Assembly: GCF_022829545.1 (NCBI RefSeq) | Contig: NZ_JAKSYM010000343.1 | Span: 30,017 to 94,016, forward strand | DNA length: 64,000 bases | Direction of reading: 5' to 3' | Source of the DNA: Methylobacterium sp. J-030 | GTDB taxonomy: Bacteria > Pseudomonadota > Alphaproteobacteria > Rhizobiales > Beijerinckiaceae | Shown here: positions 1 through 8,732 of the stretch, piece by piece | How positions within the stretch are numbered: the stretch's first letter is position 1 | Layout of the letters: each line of letters begins with the position of its first letter | Made by a program: the position numbers and the translations under genes | Notes under the pieces: generated by a model | Told to the model about the DNA's origin: nothing | The model's database searches: none | Seen by the model: only the letters and a program-made list of their open reading frames with translations

Positions 1-6
1 ACGCCG

Positions 7-2208
7 ATGTCCATGTCTCTGGTCACGGTCGATCTGAACGAGCGGAATCCGGTCCGCGCCGGGCCGCCGGAGCAGACGCGCGGCAGCCCGCTCGCCGCGC
101 CGCTGCTGCGGATCTGGCGGCGGCGCTACCTGTTCGCGACGGTCTTCGTCCTGGTCTTCGGCCTCGCCGTGACCGCGCTGACGATGATCCCGCCGCAATA
201 CGTGGCGAGCGGCTCGGTGATCGTCGCCGAAGCGGAGCCCGGCGCTCACAACGCCTCCATGGCCTGGATCCAGAAGATCGGCGACCCGGCCGACATCGAG
301 AGCCAGATCCTGGTGATCCGCTCGCCGCGGCTGCTGCGGCTCGCGATCGATGCGGGCCTCACCACATCCGTCCTGGCCGAGTGCCGCGCCGCCGCCAGCG
401 GCGGGAAGCCGGGACCGATCTCGGAGAAGAAGGAGGCCGCCTGCACCAAGCTCGTGGCCGACCGCAACGCCTTGGTCGAGTACCTGCTCAAGCGCTACAC
501 CGTGATCAGCTCGGGGCGCTCGCGGATCATCACCATCGCCTACCGGTCGCCGCTGCCCGAGGTGGCGCAGACGATGACCAACGCGCTGATCGACGCCTTC
601 CTCGACGACCAGCGCGAGGCCCAGGCCTCCAGCCGCAAGGCGGCCTCCGACTGGCTCCACACGGAGATCAGCCAGCTCGATGCCTCGATCCGCGAGGACG
701 AGACCCGGATCCAGACGTTCCGCCGCCGCAAGGGCCTTTTGAAGGGCACCAACGCGCCGATCAGCGCCGAGCGCCTGACCAGCATCAGCCAGCAGCTCGC
801 CGCCGCCGAGGCGTCCAAGGCGGACGCCGCCGCGCGCCTCGGCGAGATCGAGAGCCGGAATCCGCGCGGCGCCGACACCGCCCCGGCGGTCCTATCGAGC
901 CCCACGATCGTTGCGCTGAAGCAGCAATTGAGCGGCGTCTCCGCGCAGCTCGCCAACCAGAGCACGCTGCTGGGGGCGAACCACCCGGCCATCCGGGCGC
1001 TGACGACGGAGCGGGCCAGCCTGCGCGAGCGCATCGACCAGGAGATCCGCAACGTCGCCCAGGGCCTGCGCAAGACCTACGACGCCTCGAACGCCCTGGC
1101 CCAGTCCCTGCGCGCGCAATTGGAAAGTGCCAAGACCGAGGCCGCCGCAGCCATGGACGACGAGGCCTCGATCGAGGGCATGGTCCGCAACGCGGAGATC
1201 AAGCGCACCCGCTACGCCGACCTCGTGAAGCGCGCGGGCGAGCTGGAGACCGAGCGACGCATCCTCACCGGCAGCACGCGGCTCGTGAGCCTCGCCGAGC
1301 TGCCGCAGGAGCCGTTCTCGCCCAAGGCCGTGCCGTTCCTGGCGGGCGGGTTCGTGCTGGCGGGCGTGTTGGCGGCGGCGGCGGCCCTGCTGCGCGACTT
1401 CACCGACCAGAGGGTCCGCAACCCGGCACAGATCATGGCCGGCACCGGCGCCCCGGTCTTCGCCCAGCTTCCCTCGCTGGAGGCCCCCGGGCTGGTCGAG
1501 CGCCTCTCCGACCGGCGCCGGGAGCTCGATCTGCCGGAGGCCCTGGAGCGCGCCCGGGTCGATCCGGTGATGCAGACCGTGCTGCGCAACCTGCACGCCC
1601 ATCTCGTCCTGGCGGGGGGCGGCGAGTCCCGGCTCGTCCTGGTAACCTCGTCGAAGCCGCGCGAGGGCAAATCCTTCACGGCCTTCGCGCTCGCCGCCGT
1701 CGGCGCGGCGGGCGGGCGGCGGGTGCTGGTGGTCGAGTGCGACCTGCGCCGGCCGAACTTCGATGCCTCGCTCGGTCTCGGGCGGGGACCGGGTCTCGTC
1801 GGGGTGCTGCGTGGCGAGGTCAGCCCCGCCGAGGCGGTGATCAGGGCGGACCGGTACGACGTGATCCCGGCGGGCACGCCGACCTCGGGCTCGACCGACC
1901 TGCTCATGAGCGAGCGCATGGCGGACTTCCTGCGCTGGACCCGCCGCTACGACCTCGTGCTGCTCGACAGCCCGCCGACCAGCCTGCTGATGGACGCCGC
2001 GATGCTCGCCCGCCACGCGGACGGCGTGCTCTGCTGCGCCCGCTACGGCCGCTCGCAGCTCTCGGACATCGTCGAGACCGTCACGAACCTCCGGCAGGCC
2101 GGCGGCACCGTGCTCGGGATTGCGATGACCATGGTCCGCTCGGGCCGCCAGCCGACCTACGAGGTCATGCGGCTGCCCGAGCCCCGTGCCGCCGGGGCCG
2201 CGCGATGA
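7..2208 (+). CDS. Exopolysaccharide chain-length regulator / BY-kinase-like protein (Wzc/GumC/ExoP family)
   Basis: Inner-membrane protein expected to control polymer length and export of an exopolysaccharide. About residues 41-61 and 441-462 are membrane spans. They bracket a long periplasmic Wzz-type region with coiled-coil character (Gln/Ala/Glu-rich, about 210-420). The cytoplasmic C-terminal third is a P-loop domain: Walker A-like SSKPREGKS near 547-555, an A'-type VLVVECDLRRP and a Walker B LVLLDSPP near 650. This order is that of fused Wzz-kinase proteins of proteobacteria. The Tyr-rich tail that bacterial tyrosine kinases autophosphorylate is missing; the last 40 residues hold a single Tyr, so kinase activity is uncertain. 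ATG at 7 is followed by another in-frame ATG at 13. The TGA overlaps the ATG of the next glycosyltransferase. It heads the visible part of the operon, which may begin further left. Confidence 0.88.
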   Translation: MSMSLVTVDLNERNPVRAGPPEQTRGSPLAAPLLRIWRRRYLFATVFVLVFGLAVTALTMIPPQYVASGSVIVAEAEPGAHNASMAWIQKIGDPADIESQILVIRSPRLLRLAIDAGLTTSVLAECRAAASGGKPGPISEKKEAACTKLVADRNALVEYLLKRYTVISSGRSRIITIAYRSPLPEVAQTMTNALIDAFLDDQREAQASSRKAASDWLHTEISQLDASIREDETRIQTFRRRKGLLKGTNAPISAERLTSISQQLAAAEASKADAAARLGEIESRNPRGADTAPAVLSSPTIVALKQQLSGVSAQLANQSTLLGANHPAIRALTTERASLRERIDQEIRNVAQGLRKTYDASNALAQSLRAQLESAKTEAAAAMDDEASIEGMVRNAEIKRTRYADLVKRAGELETERRILTGSTRLVSLAELPQEPFSPKAVPFLAGGFVLAGVLAAAAALLRDFTDQRVRNPAQIMAGTGAPVFAQLPSLEAPGLVERLSDRRRELDLPEALERARVDPVMQTVLRNLHAHLVLAGGGESRLVLVTSSKPREGKSFTAFALAAVGAAGGRRVLVVECDLRRPNFDASLGLGRGPGLVGVLRGEVSPAEAVIRADRYDVIPAGTPTSGSTDLLMSERMADFLRWTRRYDLVLLDSPPTSLLMDAAMLARHADGVLCCARYGRSQLSDIVETVTNLRQAGGTVLGIAMTMVRSGRQPTYEVMRLPEPRAAGAAR

Positions 2209-3404
2209 CCGGTGCGCTGTCCGCCGACGGGTTGGCCATCCGCACCGGCGAGCCCGGGACCCGCCCCCGCGTCCTGTTCGTGTCCCACACCGGCACGATG
2301 TCGGGGGCCGAGCTCGTCCTGCGCGACGCCGTTCGCCCCTGGACCGGCTCGACGGCGTTCCTGTTCGAGGACGGCGCGCTGGCCGATGTCCTCCGCGGCG
2401 CCGGCCTCACGATCCGCCTCGCCCGGCGGGGCAGCGGCCTGTCGGGCCTGCGCCGGGACGCCTCGGTCCTGCGGGCTCTGCCGAAACTCGGGCGGCTCGC
2501 CGGGCTCGCGCTGGAGATCGCCCGCGCGGCCCGCGCCTGCGATGTCGTCTACGCCAACTCGCAAAAGGCCTTCCTGCTCGCGGCGATTCCCGCGCGCCTC
2601 GTCGGGCGGCCGATCCTCTGGCACCTGCACGACATCCTCGACGGCGCCCATTTCGGTCGCGCCCAGCGCATCGTGCAGGCGCGCCTCGCCAACCTGTGCG
2701 CGGCCCGGGTCGTCGTGCCCTCGCGGGCCGCGGCGGACGCTTTCATCAAGGTTGGCGGATCTGCGTCCCGCGTCAGCGTCGTGCCGAACGGGCTCGATCT
2801 CGACCTCGATCCCCGATCCCCGGCGGCCCTGCGGGCGGAACTCGGCCTGCCGGCCGGCCCCCTGATCGGGGTGTTCAGCCGCCTCGCGCCCTGGAAGGGT
2901 CAGGATGTGGTGATCGAGGCGCTGGCGAGGATCCCGGATCTTCGCGGCATCGTGGTCGGAACGGCGCTGTTCGGTGAGGATGCCTACGCGGCCCGGCTGC
3001 GCACGCTGGCGGCGGAACTCGGCGTGGCGGACCGGGTGCTGTTCCTCGGCCAGCGCTCCGATGTACCCCGGCTGATGCAGGCGGTCGACGCGGTGGTGCA
3101 TCCCTCGGTCGATCCCGAGCCCTTCGGCCGGACGCTCGTGGAGGCGATGCTGGCCGGCGTGCCGGTGATCGCCACCGATGCGGGCGCCTCCGCCGAGATC
3201 CTCGATGGCGGTGCGGCCGGCACGCTCGTACCGCCGCGCCGGCCCGATCGTCTCGCCGCCGCCCTGGCCGCGGTCTTGGCCGATCCTGATGCGTTCGCAG
3301 AGCGCACCCGCCTCGCGCGGGACCGGGCGCGCACGCGCTACGGCGCGGCCGGCATGCAGCAGGCCCTCGCGACCCTCATCCTCGAAACCGTTGCCCGCGC
3401 CTGA
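2205..3404 (+). CDS. Glycosyltransferase family 4 protein
   Basis: Predicted cytoplasmic retaining glycosyltransferase (GT-B fold) of about 399 residues that adds a sugar to a lipid-linked exopolysaccharide intermediate. The N-terminal half starts with a strand and glycine-rich turn (RVLFVSHTGTMSGAELVL). The C-terminal half has the nucleotide-sugar domain with SRLAPWKGQD and the E-x7-E signature EPFGRTLVE, followed by GVPVIATDAG. The ATG at 2205 overlaps the TGA of the chain-length regulator (ATGA), which suggests translational coupling. The reading frame is open much further upstream, but that part is only the other frame of the kinase gene. Acceptor and sugar cannot be told from sequence. 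Confidence 0.88.
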   Translation: MTGALSADGLAIRTGEPGTRPRVLFVSHTGTMSGAELVLRDAVRPWTGSTAFLFEDGALADVLRGAGLTIRLARRGSGLSGLRRDASVLRALPKLGRLAGLALEIARAARACDVVYANSQKAFLLAAIPARLVGRPILWHLHDILDGAHFGRAQRIVQARLANLCAARVVVPSRAAADAFIKVGGSASRVSVVPNGLDLDLDPRSPAALRAELGLPAGPLIGVFSRLAPWKGQDVVIEALARIPDLRGIVVGTALFGEDAYAARLRTLAAELGVADRVLFLGQRSDVPRLMQAVDAVVHPSVDPEPFGRTLVEAMLAGVPVIATDAGASAEILDGGAAGTLVPPRRPDRLAAALAAVLADPDAFAERTRLARDRARTRYGAAGMQQALATLILETVARA

Positions 3405-3443
3405 CGGGCGATCCTGACCGCGATCGGAGTTGCCGGAGCCGCC

Positions 3444-4580
3444 ATGCCGCGCGTCCTCGTGAACATGCCGAGCCAGTTCGGCGGCCGCCCGTCAGGTGTG
3501 GCCCTCGTGGCCTTCCGGGTCATCGCCGGCCTGCTCGACCGGGGCGCCTTCGCGGTGGTGCTGCGCTCGCCCTGGACCCGCGAACAGCTCCCACCCGCCA
3601 TCCGCGACCGGATCGAGGTCGTGACCGTGCCGCGCCCGCGCATCATGCTGCTCGACGTCGTGCGGCAGGCCGTCGCCGTGCCGAGGCTGTGCCGCGCCCT
3701 GGACATCGATCTCGTGCTGAACGCCGACCCCTACGGCGCGGCCTTCGGGGGCCGCGCGCGGGTCAGCGTCGTGCACGACCTCTACTTCCGCACGATGCCC
3801 GGCCGGCGCCGCTCGCGCGAAGCGCTGACCACCGATCCGATCTTCCGCTTCGTCCTGGCCAACAGCGCCCGTGTGATCACCGTCTCCGAATCGACGAGGA
3901 CCGACCTCTGCCGGTCCTACCCCTTCGTCCGGGACCGCACCCACACCGTTCCCTCGGCCGCGATGCTCGATCCGGAGGCCGCCGACCCGGCCCCCGAGCC
4001 GCCGGCCGGACCGTTCGTCCTTGCGGTCGGCAACGCCCTGTACAACAAGAATTTCTCCACGCTCGCCCGGGCCGTGTCCGCCCTGGGACGCCCGGAAATC
4101 GGCATCGTCCACGTCGGCGAGGATCCCGGCGAGACGATCGCCGCGGCGCTCGACGGGGCGCCGGTCCGGCTGATGCGCCTCTCCCGGATCAGCGACGGCC
4201 AACTGGCTTCGCTCTACCGGACCGCCCTGTGCCTGTGCGTGCCATCGTTCTCGGAGGGGTTCTGCCTCCCAATCCTGGAAGCGCAGGCCCTGGGCTGCCC
4301 GGTGATCTGCTCCGACCGGTCCGCGACGCCCGAGATCGCGGGCGCGGGCGCGCTGACCTTCGACCCGGACGACGCTGGGGCGCTCGCCGCCTGCCTCGCC
4401 CGCCTCCTCGACACGCCGGATCTGCGCGCCGCGCTGATCGCCCGCGGGCATGGGAACGTGCGCCAGTACGACTGGGCCGAGACCGCCCGCCGCTACGAGG
4501 CGCTGATGCTCGACGTGCTCCGCGAGGCCGCGCGTGGAAAACCCGCCCAAGAGGTGCCCCATGCGCATCCTGCACCTTAG
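3444..4580 (+). CDS. Glycosyltransferase family 4 protein
   Basis: Second GT4-type glycosyltransferase of the polysaccharide operon, 378 residues. The N-terminal domain begins PRVLVNMPSQFGG. The C-terminal donor domain shows the motif FVLAVGNALYNKNF, then SEGFCLPILEAQALGCPV, which contains the E-x7-E pair, and SATPEIAG. This layout resembles mannosyl- or rhamnosyltransferase-like GT4 enzymes. A GGAG sequence lies about 9 bases before the ATG at 3444. The gene follows its neighbour after 39 bases, and its end overlaps the next start by 20 bases, so it belongs to the same transcript. Donor and acceptor unknown. Confidence 0.87.
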   Translation: MPRVLVNMPSQFGGRPSGVALVAFRVIAGLLDRGAFAVVLRSPWTREQLPPAIRDRIEVVTVPRPRIMLLDVVRQAVAVPRLCRALDIDLVLNADPYGAAFGGRARVSVVHDLYFRTMPGRRRSREALTTDPIFRFVLANSARVITVSESTRTDLCRSYPFVRDRTHTVPSAAMLDPEAADPAPEPPAGPFVLAVGNALYNKNFSTLARAVSALGRPEIGIVHVGEDPGETIAAALDGAPVRLMRLSRISDGQLASLYRTALCLCVPSFSEGFCLPILEAQALGCPVICSDRSATPEIAGAGALTFDPDDAGALAACLARLLDTPDLRAALIARGHGNVRQYDWAETARRYEALMLDVLREAARGKPAQEVPHAHPAP

Positions 4581-5808
4581 CTCCCTCTACACGCCCGAGC
4601 AGGTCGGCGGCGCCGAGCTGATGGTGGAGACCCTCGCTCGGACGCAGGCCGCCCTCGGCCACGCCGTCGCGGTCGCCTGCACGGCGCGGCAGGAGGCGGC
4701 GCCGGTCGTACAGGACGGTGTCACGGTCTACCGGACCGGATACGCCACGCCGTTCCACATCCTCGACTGGCCGAAGCACGGGCGCCTCAGCCGCCTGCGC
4801 TTCAAGCTTGCGAACCAGTGGAACCGGACGATCCTCGCCCGGATGGCCGCGGCGGTCCGCGATTTCGCGCCGGACGTGGCGAACACGCACTCGATCTCGG
4901 AGCTGCCGCCTGCGGTCTGGCCGATGCTGGAGAGGCTCGGCGTGCCGGTGGTGCACACGCTCCACGACTTCACCAGCCTCTGCACCAACGGCGCGATGTC
5001 CCGGCACGGCAAGGCCTGCGCCGGCCAGCACCTGAAATGCCGGCTCTACGCGGAGCCGCATCGTCACTGCCAGCGGGCAATCTCCGCCGTCGCCGCCGTG
5101 GGGACCGACCTGCTCGACCGCCACCTCGCCGCCGGCTTCTTCGGCACGGTTGCGCCGGCCCTGCGCCGGGTCATATGGAACCCGATCCCGCCCGGCGCCC
5201 CTTCGACGCGGCGGCCGCGGGCGCCGGGTGAGCCCGTGCGCTTCGGCTATCTCGGCCGCATCGAAGCCTGCAAGGGCGCCGACATCCTGTTCACCGCCTG
5301 CCGCAGCCTGCCGCCGCAGGGCTGGAGCCTCGCGGTGGCCGGGCGTGCGGTGGACGGGCTCGCCCCCTATCGCGCCATGGCCGAGGGGCTGCCCGTCAGC
5401 TTCCTGGGCTTCGCCGAGCGTGACGCCTTCCTCGACGGGATCGACTGCCTGGTCGTCCCCCCGATCTGGCCGGAGCCCTTCGGCCGTACCGTCGCGGAGG
5501 CCTATGCCCGGGGCGTTCCGGTGATCGGGACCGCCATCGGCGGCATCGGGGAGCAGATCGGCCCCGGCCCCTGGCTGGTCCCGCCCGGGGATGCCGACGC
5601 CCTCGCGAGCGCCATGACCCGGATCGTCGCCGAGCCGGGCCGGCTCGCGGAGGGCCTCGGCCGCGCCGCGGCGATCCGCGCCGGAATCGACCCCGCCGCC
5701 GTGGCGGACGCCTACCTCGACCTCTACGCGGCGACCCGCGACGCCGCGTGCCCCGAACCACGCCCCGCGACCGCGGAGCGCCCGCAGCTCAGCGAGTGCC
5801 GTCCATGA
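4561..5808 (+). CDS. Glycosyltransferase family 4 protein (first of a tandem paralogous pair)
   Basis: GT4 glycosyltransferase of 415 residues. It starts MRILHLSSLYTPEQVGGAE, a typical N-terminal strand/loop, and carries EPFGRTVAEAYARGVPVIGT with the E-x7-E signature near residue 305. The start at 4561 is chosen because AGAGGTG precedes it with correct spacing and the conserved strand begins there; an upstream in-frame ATG at 4534 would add nine unlikely residues. It overlaps the preceding gene by 20 bases, and its TGA overlaps the ATG of the following gene. The next gene is clearly related (same N-terminal motif, a similar Cys-containing middle segment and the same C-terminal motifs), which suggests an old tandem duplication. 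Confidence 0.87.
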   Translation: MRILHLSSLYTPEQVGGAELMVETLARTQAALGHAVAVACTARQEAAPVVQDGVTVYRTGYATPFHILDWPKHGRLSRLRFKLANQWNRTILARMAAAVRDFAPDVANTHSISELPPAVWPMLERLGVPVVHTLHDFTSLCTNGAMSRHGKACAGQHLKCRLYAEPHRHCQRAISAVAAVGTDLLDRHLAAGFFGTVAPALRRVIWNPIPPGAPSTRRPRAPGEPVRFGYLGRIEACKGADILFTACRSLPPQGWSLAVAGRAVDGLAPYRAMAEGLPVSFLGFAERDAFLDGIDCLVVPPIWPEPFGRTVAEAYARGVPVIGTAIGGIGEQIGPGPWLVPPGDADALASAMTRIVAEPGRLAEGLGRAAAIRAGIDPAAVADAYLDLYAATRDAACPEPRPATAERPQLSECRP

Positions 5809-7142
5809 TCACCCCGTCGCTGTCCCAGGCCTACGCCCGGGACCTGCCCCAGGCCCCAATCACCGCCGCCCGCGACAGGGCGCCGGACGTTGCTGCCCCG
5901 CCCGCCGCGACCGGCCCCCTGCGCATTCTGCATCTTAGCACCCTCTACCCACCCTACATCGTGGGTGGCGCCGAGCGCTCGGTGGAGCATCTCGCCGAGG
6001 AGCTGGTCGCGGCCGGCCACACCGTGGCGGCGGCCTGCATCACCCGGGAGCCCGAGCCGAAGACCGTGCGCGGCGGCGTCACCGTCTACCGCATGGCGCA
6101 TCACAACGATTTCTGGCTGGAGGACTGGCCCAAGGCGACGCGGTTCGGCCGCGCCTGGGCGAAGCTCAAGCAGCAGTGGAATTTCGCGGTCGCCGCCGAG
6201 TTCGGCCGGGTCCTTGACGACTTCAAGCCCGACATCGTTAACACGCATTCGCTGCTCGACGTCTCGACCCTGGTCTGGCGCGAGGCGGCCAAGCGCAACA
6301 TCCCGATCGTCCACACGGTCTGCGAGTACGACCTGATCTGCGGCAACGCCGCCATGTTCAAGAACGGCAAGCCCTGCGAGCGCTGGCACCTCGGCTGCAA
6401 GGTGGTCAACGCGGGCAAGCAGATCACCAACCGCGCGGTGGACGCGGTCGTCAGCGTCGGCACCGAGATCCTGAAGACCCACGTCGATCACGGCCTGTTC
6501 ACGCACCTCCCGCCGGAGCGCCGCCGTGTCATCTTCTACTCGTGCACCGTCCCGGGGGGTGATCCCGAGGTCCGCCGCCGGATCGACCGCGCGGGCAAGC
6601 CGATGACCTTCGGCTATCTCGGCCGGATCAACACCGAGAAGGGGGTCGGCACGCTGGTCGACGCGTTCCGGCGGATCGGCCCTGGCAACTGGCGCTGCCT
6701 CGTGGCCGGACACGCGATGGACAACTCGATCGAGCGTTTCACGGCACAGGCCGAGGGGCTGCCGATCGAATTCGTCGGCTGGGCGAAGCCAGCCGACTTC
6801 TTGAGCGAAGTCGACGTGCTGGTCGTGCCCTCGTTCTGGGCGGAGCCCTCGCCGCGGACGATTTACGAGGCCTACATGATGGGCGTGCCGGTGATCGGCG
6901 CGGCCTCGGGCGGGATCCCCGAGCTGATCGGCGAGGACAACACCGACTGGCTGTTCACCCCGGGCGACGATGCCGACCTCGCCAAGCGCCTGGCTGCCGT
7001 GATCGCCCGCGGCCGGGGCGATCTGCCGGACGAGCGCAACTTCCAGGACGTGATCCGGGAATCGACCTCGGAGCGCGTCGCCGAAAAATACCTCGCCCTC
7101 TACGCCGAGCTCGTGGCCGAGCGTCGGGCGGCCCGGCCGTGA
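5805..7142 (+). CDS. Glycosyltransferase family 4 protein (second of a tandem paralogous pair)
   Basis: GT4 glycosyltransferase of about 445 residues, paralogous to the preceding gene. After a 37-residue Ala/Pro-rich extension come LRILHLSTLYPPYIVGGAE, a Cys-containing middle (CEYDLICGNAAMF), YLGRINTEKGVG in the donor domain, and AEPSPRTIYEAYMMGVPVIG carrying the E-x7-E pair. The chosen ATG at 5805 overlaps the upstream TGA (ATGA). An earlier in-frame ATG at 5748 exists but lies inside the previous gene. Its TGA overlaps the GTG of the flippase gene. The long N-terminal extension is absent from the paralogue. Confidence 0.87.
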   Translation: MITPSLSQAYARDLPQAPITAARDRAPDVAAPPAATGPLRILHLSTLYPPYIVGGAERSVEHLAEELVAAGHTVAAACITREPEPKTVRGGVTVYRMAHHNDFWLEDWPKATRFGRAWAKLKQQWNFAVAAEFGRVLDDFKPDIVNTHSLLDVSTLVWREAAKRNIPIVHTVCEYDLICGNAAMFKNGKPCERWHLGCKVVNAGKQITNRAVDAVVSVGTEILKTHVDHGLFTHLPPERRRVIFYSCTVPGGDPEVRRRIDRAGKPMTFGYLGRINTEKGVGTLVDAFRRIGPGNWRCLVAGHAMDNSIERFTAQAEGLPIEFVGWAKPADFLSEVDVLVVPSFWAEPSPRTIYEAYMMGVPVIGAASGGIPELIGEDNTDWLFTPGDDADLAKRLAAVIARGRGDLPDERNFQDVIRESTSERVAEKYLALYAELVAERRAARP

Positions 7143-8659
7143 CCGCCGGCACGCCGACGCTCACCGAGGCCGCCGCGGCGGCCGACGCCACCGACATCGT
7201 ACCGGGCGCCACCGGCGCGGAGGTGACCGGCCGCTCCTTCGCGGCGGCGCGCTGGGTCGCGCTCGCCTCGGTGGGCAACGTCGTGCTGAGCTTCGGGGTG
7301 TTCCTTGTGCTCGCCCGCCTGATCGCTCCGGCCGAGTTCGGGATGGTGGCAATCGCCGCCGTCTTCATCGACATCCTGCAGATCGTGGCGCGCTGCGGCC
7401 TGCCGGACGCGGTGGTGCAGCGGGCCGACCTCGACGAGGATTTCGCCGCCACCGCTTTCTGGGTGATGCTCGGGGCGGGCACCCTCTGCGCGGTCGCGTT
7501 GGCGGCCCTCGCCGGCCCGATCGCCTGGATGTTCGATCTGCCGGAGCTGCGCCCCGTCCTGAGCGCCCTCTCGGTCTGCTTCGTCATCACGGCCGCCGGC
7601 GCGATCCACGAGGCGCGGCTCCAGCGCAGCTTCGGCTTTCGCAAGCTCGCCCTGCGCGCCCTGAGCTCCAACCTCGTCGGCGGGGCGGTCGCCCTGGCGA
7701 TGGCGTATGCTGGCTACGGCGTCTGGAGCCTCGTGGTCCAGCGCCTCGTCGCCGCCACTGCCACGACGCTCCTGACCTGGGTGGCCTCCCGCTGGGTGCC
7801 GGCCCGCCGCCTCGACCTCGCGGCAGCGCGGAGCCAGATCGCCTTCGGCTCGCGGGTGTTCTGCACCTACCTGCTGCTGGTCCTGTCGATCCGCAGCCAG
7901 GAGGTGATCGCGGCCTATTTCCTGTCGGCCGCCGATGTCGGCTACCTCCGCCTCGCGTGGCGCTGCATCGACCTCGTGAGCCAGGTCGCGGTGATCCCGC
8001 TGACGACGGTCGGCCTGACCACCTACGCCCGCCTCCAGGACCGCCCGGAGGAGCTGGCGACCGCCTTCCGGAATTTCACCGTGGCCTCGTCCTTCGTGGC
8101 GGTGCCGGCCTTCTTCGGCATGGCGGCGGTCGCGCCGACGCTGATCCCGTTCCTGTTCGGCGACCAGTGGCACGAGGCAGCGCCGGTCCTGCGGATCCTG
8201 GCCCTGCTGGCCCCCGAATTCGTCGCGACCTCGATGCTGTGGATGATTTTCACGGCGCTCGGTCGCAACGGCACGGCGCTCCGGCTGGCGGGCGCCCAGT
8301 TCGGCCTCGGCGCCCTGGCGGCCGTGCTGACCGCGCCGCTCGGGCTCGTCGCCCTGGCGGTCGGGCACGTGGCGCGGGCGTACCTGTTCACGCCGGCGAT
8401 CGTGTCCGCGGCGGGACGGTTCGTTCCGCTGGGCAACCGGCAACTCGCCCGGGCGCTCCTGCCGGTCACGACGTGCTCGGCTGCCATGGCGGCCCTCGTG
8501 CTGCTGGCTCAGGAGCCGATCCATGCGGCTTTGGGTGACCGGTTCGGCCTGTTCGCCACGGTGGGGGTCGGCCTCCTAACCTATGCCGGCCTCGCGCAGG
8601 TGTTCATGCGGGACACGGTCCGCAGCGCGCTCGGCTTCTTCCTGCGCCGAACCGCCTGA
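7139..8659 (+). CDS. Lipopolysaccharide/exopolysaccharide flippase (polysaccharide transporter, MOP superfamily)
   Basis: Multi-pass inner-membrane protein of 506 residues expected to flip lipid-linked oligosaccharide repeat units to the periplasm (Wzx/ExoT role). After a soluble N-terminal stretch, hydrophobic helices occur in a regular pattern over the whole length. Early features typical of the family are a GRSFAAARWVALASVGN-like first helix and the motif LARLIAPAEFGMVA. The start is a GTG at 7139 that overlaps the TGA of the glycosyltransferase (GTGA). Its neighbours (glycosyltransferases upstream, O-antigen-ligase-like protein downstream) fit a Wzx/Wzy-type pathway. Confidence 0.86.
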   Translation: MTAGTPTLTEAAAAADATDIVPGATGAEVTGRSFAAARWVALASVGNVVLSFGVFLVLARLIAPAEFGMVAIAAVFIDILQIVARCGLPDAVVQRADLDEDFAATAFWVMLGAGTLCAVALAALAGPIAWMFDLPELRPVLSALSVCFVITAAGAIHEARLQRSFGFRKLALRALSSNLVGGAVALAMAYAGYGVWSLVVQRLVAATATTLLTWVASRWVPARRLDLAAARSQIAFGSRVFCTYLLLVLSIRSQEVIAAYFLSAADVGYLRLAWRCIDLVSQVAVIPLTTVGLTTYARLQDRPEELATAFRNFTVASSFVAVPAFFGMAAVAPTLIPFLFGDQWHEAAPVLRILALLAPEFVATSMLWMIFTALGRNGTALRLAGAQFGLGALAAVLTAPLGLVALAVGHVARAYLFTPAIVSAAGRFVPLGNRQLARALLPVTTCSAAMAALVLLAQEPIHAALGDRFGLFATVGVGLLTYAGLAQVFMRDTVRSALGFFLRRTA

Positions 8660-8732
8660 TCTCCACCCTCCGCCAACCTTTGTACGCCAGGATGGCGGTC
8701 GGGAATCGGCGCGCTTCGAACGGATCGGGACG

